From positions 1,302,001-1,366,000 of the forward strand of contig CAJZBQ010000011.1 of the NCBI GenBank assembly GCA_914767885.1: DNA of 64,000 nucleotides, in the 5' to 3' direction. Of this stretch, positions 59,052 to 64,000 are shown in pieces (within the stretch, counting starts at the first letter, position 1; each line of letters opens with the position of its first letter). Below the pieces are notes generated by a model. The model was not told the origin of the DNA, did not search any database, and worked only from the letters and a program-made list of their open reading frames with translations. Made by a program: the position numbers and the translations under genes. This DNA is from Blepharisma stoltei (taxonomy: Eukaryota; Ciliophora; Heterotrichea; Heterotrichida; Blepharismidae).

Positions 59052-59473
59052 TTAATGCTTAGGCTTGAGTTTCTTGAGTTCTTGTCTGACCAATTGCGAC
59101 TTTTTCTTTTGGTTGACCATGAGTTTGAATCTACCGAAATCTGTGAGTTCTGCTCTTCTGAGTCTAGATGCAATTTGTTTACCATGAGTGCTTTCTTGCC
59201 ACTTAGATAATATGTTAGAATCAGTGAAAATCTTTGCAACGTTTGCAGAGGTCTGATTTCTCTTAACTGGAAGCACAAACTCAGTCAATGAAAGTCTTGA
59301 AAAAGGCATTTGCTGACGAAGGACTCCTGTAGCTGCACCATCAACTAAAGCTCTTTTCCCGTCTATTACGTCCACAATCACGCACAATTTGTCTTTTTCA
59401 GGTCCAAAATTAACGTATGCAACTCTTCCAATTTCGACAAATCTGGAGTGTACCTATGGTAGCCATTTACCAT
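59052..59473 (-). CDS. RPL14: 60S ribosomal protein eL14
   Basis: RFVEIGRVAYVNFGPEKDKL, IVDVIDGKRALVDG, RQQMPFSRLSLTEFVLPV and ELTDFGRFKLMVNQKKK match eL14. The ATG is followed at once by a 17-nt intron (59454-59470), then VHSRFVEIG. About 133 residues, normal length. Such a start-codon-adjacent intron is common in ribosomal protein genes. Confidence 0.92.
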
Positions 59474-60823
59474 TTGAGCCTTGAGTTAAGTATTATATTA
59501 CATGGAAAGGGATAAAGAACTGGAGAGAAATGAAAGTGGTAAAAATTAATTTAATGGAAAAGAATAAGAAATTGATATGCAAAAGAAGAAGATTATGGTG
59601 ATAATGAAGATAAGAAATTGGATTTCAGAGTTCGGATGAATTGTGTGGTGGAATAATTTTCTAACTGAAATGTATAAGGGAGAAATGCGCAGTGTGTTTA
59701 TGACACAAAATTCATTTACTTCCTTTTTAAGTAAAAAAAATTGTTTATATATAGTTAGATTAGATTAGATTAGATTTAAGATGGGTATTTATAGTCCCTA
59801 CTTCGTGGATTGCATGCCGCGAGTGCGAACGCACTCGCAGGGTGGCAGAGCATACCCACAGCAAGCCCGGGCTGAAACCCCCGTTTCTCGGTAGAGGTGA
59901 AGGTCAAGGGACAGAGTCATACTGTCTTTGCTGACCGCCTCCATTTCCAACTTGTTGTGTCGCCAAAGTTGACGCCAACACTGCCCTCTCCTACGCCAGA
60001 TCGCCCCTTTTGATCGGGACCCTTTTAACTGGAGAGACTTGCGCCCTTGAGATTCTAAGTCGAGCTTCGCCTCCCCTCTTTCCCGGATCATCTCCAAGAA
60101 AGAACTCAACCCCTTGCAGGATTCGGGGCTAAGCCACCAAGTAGCTTAGGCAGGTAATTCACCCTGCCTCTTTCGGACACCGAGTCTGGGCCTCGGCGCT
60201 ACTGGCAAAAAAGATGCGAAAAAACTGCTGCCCGGGTTAAGTCCCAAAATCAGCGGAGATTGGGCTGAGCCTCTCGCCTCGAGGCTAACTCTTCCCTTGA
60301 GTAGCTCTCCGCATCCAAAAACCACGTCCGGTATACATAAGGACACCCGCCACGGGAGGACGGGTCGCTCGTCTCCGGCCATTTTATGTATATGCTTATA
60401 TATAGTTAATAATTAAATAAATTAATAATTAAAAAATTTGAATTTAAAAAAAAATTTCCTTTTTAAAATATTTCTCGCTTTTAAAGTGGCATATGTGTTA
60501 GAAAATGCATGTTGCATACCAATCTTGCAATTTCTCTAATTGTTTTTCCAATTCAAGCTTGAGAAAACAATTTGAAATTTGATCCAACATCTTACAATAC
60601 ATAAGGTGTTAATTGCTATATTTGCATCTAATAGTTTTTTGAAATTCATTTGCAACTCTATTATAATAAGAAATACGTAAAAAATTGCATATAAATCATA
60701 ATTAAATTATTTTAAAGTAATCAGAGATTGCATCAATCAATAAATTCTTCAAGCGATTATTACTTCAATTATCTGCATTTTTAAAGAACATAAATTAATC
60801 GAAAAAATTAATATTTAAACATC
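59474..60823 (-). mobile_element. Intergenic region with SINE-like R2 (59758-60395)
   Basis: 638 bp, GC-rich; minus-strand head ATACATAAAATGGCCGG, tail (TAATC)n. Exact 13-bp duplication TTATATATAGTTA (59745-57, 60396-408). Homologous to 8529-9142. The flanks 59474-59744 and 60409-60823 are AT-rich with nothing recognised. Confidence 0.85.
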
Positions 60824-62710
60824 ATGTCCACTGCTCAAGACTATGATGTCGACGAAAGAATTTCCACAATTAAAAGTTCTTTAAAACGAATCCAAAGCTC
60901 ATTTCTCGGAGAAAGCTCTTCTTCTTATATCCCTGACATATCTCAAGCAAATTCTCAATACTCAATCAAAACTCCAGAGCCTAATGAAAAATACCCACCT
61001 GAAAATATTGACAATACTACTACCACGAAGCCAAACTCAAACTATCACACGCCTTATGTTTCAAATTATGTCGCATTTGGTGGAAATTCTAACTCCCCCC
61101 CCTCCGTGAGCGAACAAAACCATTAGAAAAATCGCCATTTTTTGACCAAAAAACCCACCCTCCGTGAGTGAACAAAAATTTTTTTAATAGAAAAAATTTT
61201 AATGGAAAAAAATTTTGATATATAAGTGATAATTAGTATAATGAAATCTAGAGCTAATTCTGTTTAATTTTAAACAAATTGCGTTTTAAAACATAAATTT
61301 TGCAAATTAAATTAATATTTGCTTCCCAATTTTTGCAAATTAGGATTTTTTTAAATTTCGAAAAAAAAATATTTTTTATAAAAATTTATATATAAATTTT
61401 TTTTAAAAAAAAAAATTAACCCCCCTCCGTGAGCGAACAAAATTTTTTTGTTCGCTCACGGAGGGGGGGGGGGGAGTAAAGAAGAAAACAGCTCATTCAG
61501 TGATACTCAATCGCCTAAGCGCCAAGACTATATTCAAACTATGGATCCTACATCTTCAAGCTGATACCCAAAAAAACTTTCTATAGATGAGGTAGAAATC
61601 GATAATTTCCCAGAATTAAGCAAAGTAGAACAAGAAATAGCCCACAAGCAAGACCAAATTGATGAATTATTAGGCTGAAAATCAGAAATTATCAAAAAAA
61701 TAGAGAAATATGAAGACGAAATAGCAAATAAAAATGATTTAATTGCAGAGCTCAAAGGAGAACTATTTGAAGCAAATTTACAAGTAAAAACTTTAAAAGC
61801 TAAAAATGAAGCAATTTTAAGAGAAATCGAAGAAAGCTCTATGAGGGACTCTGGGAGACTAGACAAAAGTGATTTAAAAAATAGAATTGCTGAGCTTGAA
61901 AAGGCTAGAGTTGATTATATGCAAGAAAAAGAAGAAATTCAAGAGGAGCTCCAAAGAAAATCAGCAAAAATCAACGTACTAGAACAAAATTACCTAACTG
62001 TAAAAAAAGAAAGAAATTATTTTGCAGATAAAAGCAAAGACTTAGAAACTAAATTAACAGCAATTTCTATAGAAAACTCAGAAATCAAACGAAAATTATC
62101 ACTCCACTCCACATTAAGTTTAAAAAAATTAAAAACTATTGATAAAAATATCCCGATAAAGAAAGGACTAAAAACTTTGAAAGGAACAGAAAAATTGTAT
62201 TGGCATAAAGAATTAGAAGGCACAAATGAACATAAAGAAAGGCTTAATTCTCCGAGAGCTCTGTCAAAACAAAAAAAATCACCACAAAAAGAATTAACAG
62301 GGACATTTATGAGGAAAATTATTGGGCAGCTTATGGTAATATTAAAGGTGGAGCATGCAAATGAGCTAGTAGAAGCTTGTACAAATGCGGTAAAAGATGC
62401 AAAATTGTCACATGATGCACAGAAATTTCACAAAAAAATAAGCTCGTTGATTGTTAAATATTCGCCTCCAAATTCTGTTGAGAAACCTAGCCTCAATAGA
62501 GTATATAAGTGGATAAGGAGATTAATAGAGGAATATTTATTGATTAAAAAGCAACAAGAAAATACTCAAAAGCATACTCAAATAATACAGATGTTGATGA
62601 AAATGCTGAATGTCAATTTCCCAGAAGATATATTGACTGAATTAAAAAGAATTATGAATTATATCTGACTCGGTAAATTTTGATTATATAAAAAATGATT
62701 AAATCTCTAA
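60824..62710 (+). CDS. Coiled-coil protein with helical C-terminal domain, split by M1 MITE
   Basis: Disordered N-terminus, then a long coiled coil (KVEQEIAHKQDQIDELL through DLETKLTAISIENSEIKRKL), then a C-terminal helical block (GQLMVILKVEHANELVEACTNAV; YKWIRRLIEEYLLIKKQQ). Exons join across TA (GNSKEENSSFSD). TGA Trp at SSS-W-YP, LLG-W-KS and YI-W-LGKF, so the protein runs past the apparent end at 62668 to TAA 62708. Could be a centriolar or basal-body protein; its C-terminal block echoes the coiled-coil gene at 4377-5516 (both have 'ELTQLVRVV'/'GQLMVILKVEHANEL' type helices). Confidence 0.65.
61092..61478. mobile_element. Complete M1 MITE (inverted) in coiled-coil gene
   Basis: 387 bp, TA 61090-91 to TA 61477-78. 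Single outer arm CTCCCCCCCCTCCGTGAGCG, inner CCCACCCTCCGTGAGTG, AT-rich body, then the palindrome CCCCTCCGTGAGCGAAC / GTTCGCTCACGGAGGGG. Best-preserved M1 together with 45970-46343. Confidence 0.9.
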
Positions 62711-63361
62711 AAAAATATTTGGCATTGTATATATTAATATGCATACATTAAAATGCCATGGAGATCCAACCCACCTTCTTAACTCCTGTAGCCGACATCC
62801 CAAAGGAAGTCGGGACCTGAGGAAGGGAGGCTGGAGTTTGGAATCTAGTTTTTCTTTGTTTGGTAAAGCGCAATGTTGGGTGGCGGCCTTAAGCTTTACT
62901 CCAATGCCAAGGTTTTACCTCAGTGCGAGATGGGCCTGGAAGTTGGAAAGGGTTTATCAGCAGTGCCAATGGTGCTAGTCTTGACCGATTGGGACTATTC
63001 CCCCAGCGTGAAGGAATTACACCATAGTCTATGGATTTCCATCTTAGCCGAGAATCGATTAGAAAAATTGACCATTTTAGAATTTTTCAATGGTAAACAA
63101 CCCTATTGATGCACGGTGTGGTGACAAGCTTTCCGACTATCGGGAGGCATGGCAGCCATGTCCCGTAGGGAGCAAGACTTTGAATGTTGTGCTACGATTG
63201 CCGGCAAAGTAATGAGTGTAGTGTTATGGTAGGGAATAAGGATCTTCAGATCTCGACAGGGAGCTTTTCTATAATCTAAGTTAATGTTGATGTAATGCAC
63301 ATATTAATATGCTAATAGTTTGATATTCAATCAAAAAGATTTTAATTTAATTATTTCTAAA
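62711..63361 (+). mobile_element. Intergenic SINE-like R1 (62743-63300)
   Basis: 558 bp between exact 12-bp duplications ATATTAATATGC (62731-42, 63301-12). Head ATACATTAAAATGCCATGG; tail TCTAAGTTAATGTTGATG. Reference copy of R1. Confidence 0.85.
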
Positions 63362-64000
63362 TTAATTTCTTGCCGTAAGATAAACAGATAAGATATCATC
63401 TTTATTTCTTTTCATTTCGTGGCATCTTAGCCTCTTTTTGTGAAGTTTTGATAACTTTGTTTTCAAAATCTCATTAAATTCTTTGTTTTCTTCAAGATTT
63501 ATCCCTTTAGATTTTAAGATTTTTCCTATTGGGTTTAATAAAGAAGTTGAGCTATATCTAACCCTTTCGTTTTTAATCTTGATTTCTCTATCTTTTATAG
63601 GTGTATTTTGGCTTGAAAGAGATATCCGTGACACTGGTTTAGATAAAGAATCTATCCTTGACGAATTTGGCGTTTTTTTCTGTTTTACAATTATTGGATT
63701 AAGATCTTCAGAGCTGCTGTGTGGCTTTATTTTAGGTAGCGGGATTCTTAATTTTCCACGATTTAAATCGTCATCAAAATCAAATGTATCAGTTACTATA
63801 GGTCCTGGTTTTTTAAATTCTCTTTTTTTTGTATATTTTTCAAAAATCTGTTCTGATGGCCTAATAAACGCAGATAATAAATTATCTTGCTTATTTTTTG
63901 GCAGTTGAGGACTTTGATTTGCTTTTTCTTTGATGAGATTCATAACAAGTGCATTAAATGTTTTAGATTTTCGATGACGAAATATACCTTTAGGCTTGCT
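63362..64000 (-). CDS. Disordered basic protein, N-terminus outside window
   Basis: Open from the window edge to TAA at 63362. Lys/Ser/Pro-rich, with DTFDFDDDLNRGKLRIPLP and a C-terminal basic helix (FNEILKTKLSKLHKKRLRCHEM). An internal ATG at 63943 is not necessarily the start. No family recognised. Confidence 0.5.
   Translation of the reverse strand, partial: SKPKGIFRHRKSKTFNALVMNLIKEKANQSPQLPKNKQDNLLSAFIRPSEQIFEKYTKKREFKKPGPIVTDTFDFDDDLNRGKLRIPLPKIKPHSSSEDLNPIIVKQKKTPNSSRIDSLSKPVSRISLSSQNTPIKDREIKIKNERVRYSSTSLLNPIGKILKSKGINLEENKEFNEILKTKLSKLHKKRLRCHEMKRNKDDILSVYLTARN

Noticed and set aside
59798-60382. Long GC-rich minus-strand ORFs
   Set aside because: Entirely within the inverted R2 copy; open frames follow from its high GC content.

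Overview
This window reads as germline (micronuclear) DNA of a heterotrich ciliate, most probably Blepharisma. Four signals support this. (1) TGA must be read as tryptophan throughout: ankyrin GWTPL at ~6715, the phosphodiesterase, COQ9 and the transposase all need it, while TAA and TAG end proteins. (2) Introns are minute, almost always exactly 15 nt (GT...AG), with a few of 17-18 nt. (3) About twenty conserved genes are interrupted by AT-rich or repetitive inserts whose removal at flanking TA dinucleotides restores a recognisable protein, which is how internal eliminated sequences (IESs) behave. (4) A pogo-type transposon and many short-inverted-repeat MITEs with the same layout sit inside genes, matching what I recall of published work on the Blepharisma germline.

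Layout. 1-10.4 kb: partial kelch protein, eS26, a myristoylated Rab, coiled-coil protein, ankyrin protein, NDR kinase. 10.4-12.3 kb: gene-free repeats, including a TIR element filled with a 15-bp tandem array. 12.3-20.5 kb: SAPS phosphatase regulator, membrane protein, small disordered proteins, LITAF-like, IQ-motif and CFAP97-like proteins. 20.7-24.7 kb: a tubulin-tyrosine-ligase-like gene holding a 1.8-kb pogo transposon. 25.3-36.2 kb: membrane protein, RING/B-box protein, DDX3/Ded1 helicase, COQ9, Nab2-type zinc finger, CDPK, kinesin. 37-47.3 kb: secretory-pathway membrane protein, RING/B-box/kelch protein, quinone oxidoreductase, START-like protein, membrane-anchored cyclic-nucleotide phosphodiesterase. 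48.3-64 kb: insulin-degrading enzyme with four inserts, C2orf81-like protein, small BRK1-like protein, U2B''/U1A RRM protein, Rab1, eL14, coiled-coil proteins.

Genes are packed tightly on both strands: COQ9 and the Nab2-like gene diverge from 13 bp, and several convergent pairs are 2-20 bp apart. The inserts fall into: M1 MITEs (TIR with CTCCGTGAGYGAAC), M2 MITEs (TIR with CTTTAAATTGGAAC, two flanked by TCA rather than TA), palindromic M5 MITEs (~165 bp), a pogo element (TIR with TCGAAGTTCGACCAA), two SINE-like GC-richer retroelement families (R1, R2) with 9-18 bp target duplications, and short unique IESs of 32-191 bp. All exon and IES boundaries are deduced by eye from reading frame and family knowledge; a somatic (MAC) sequence would settle each one.
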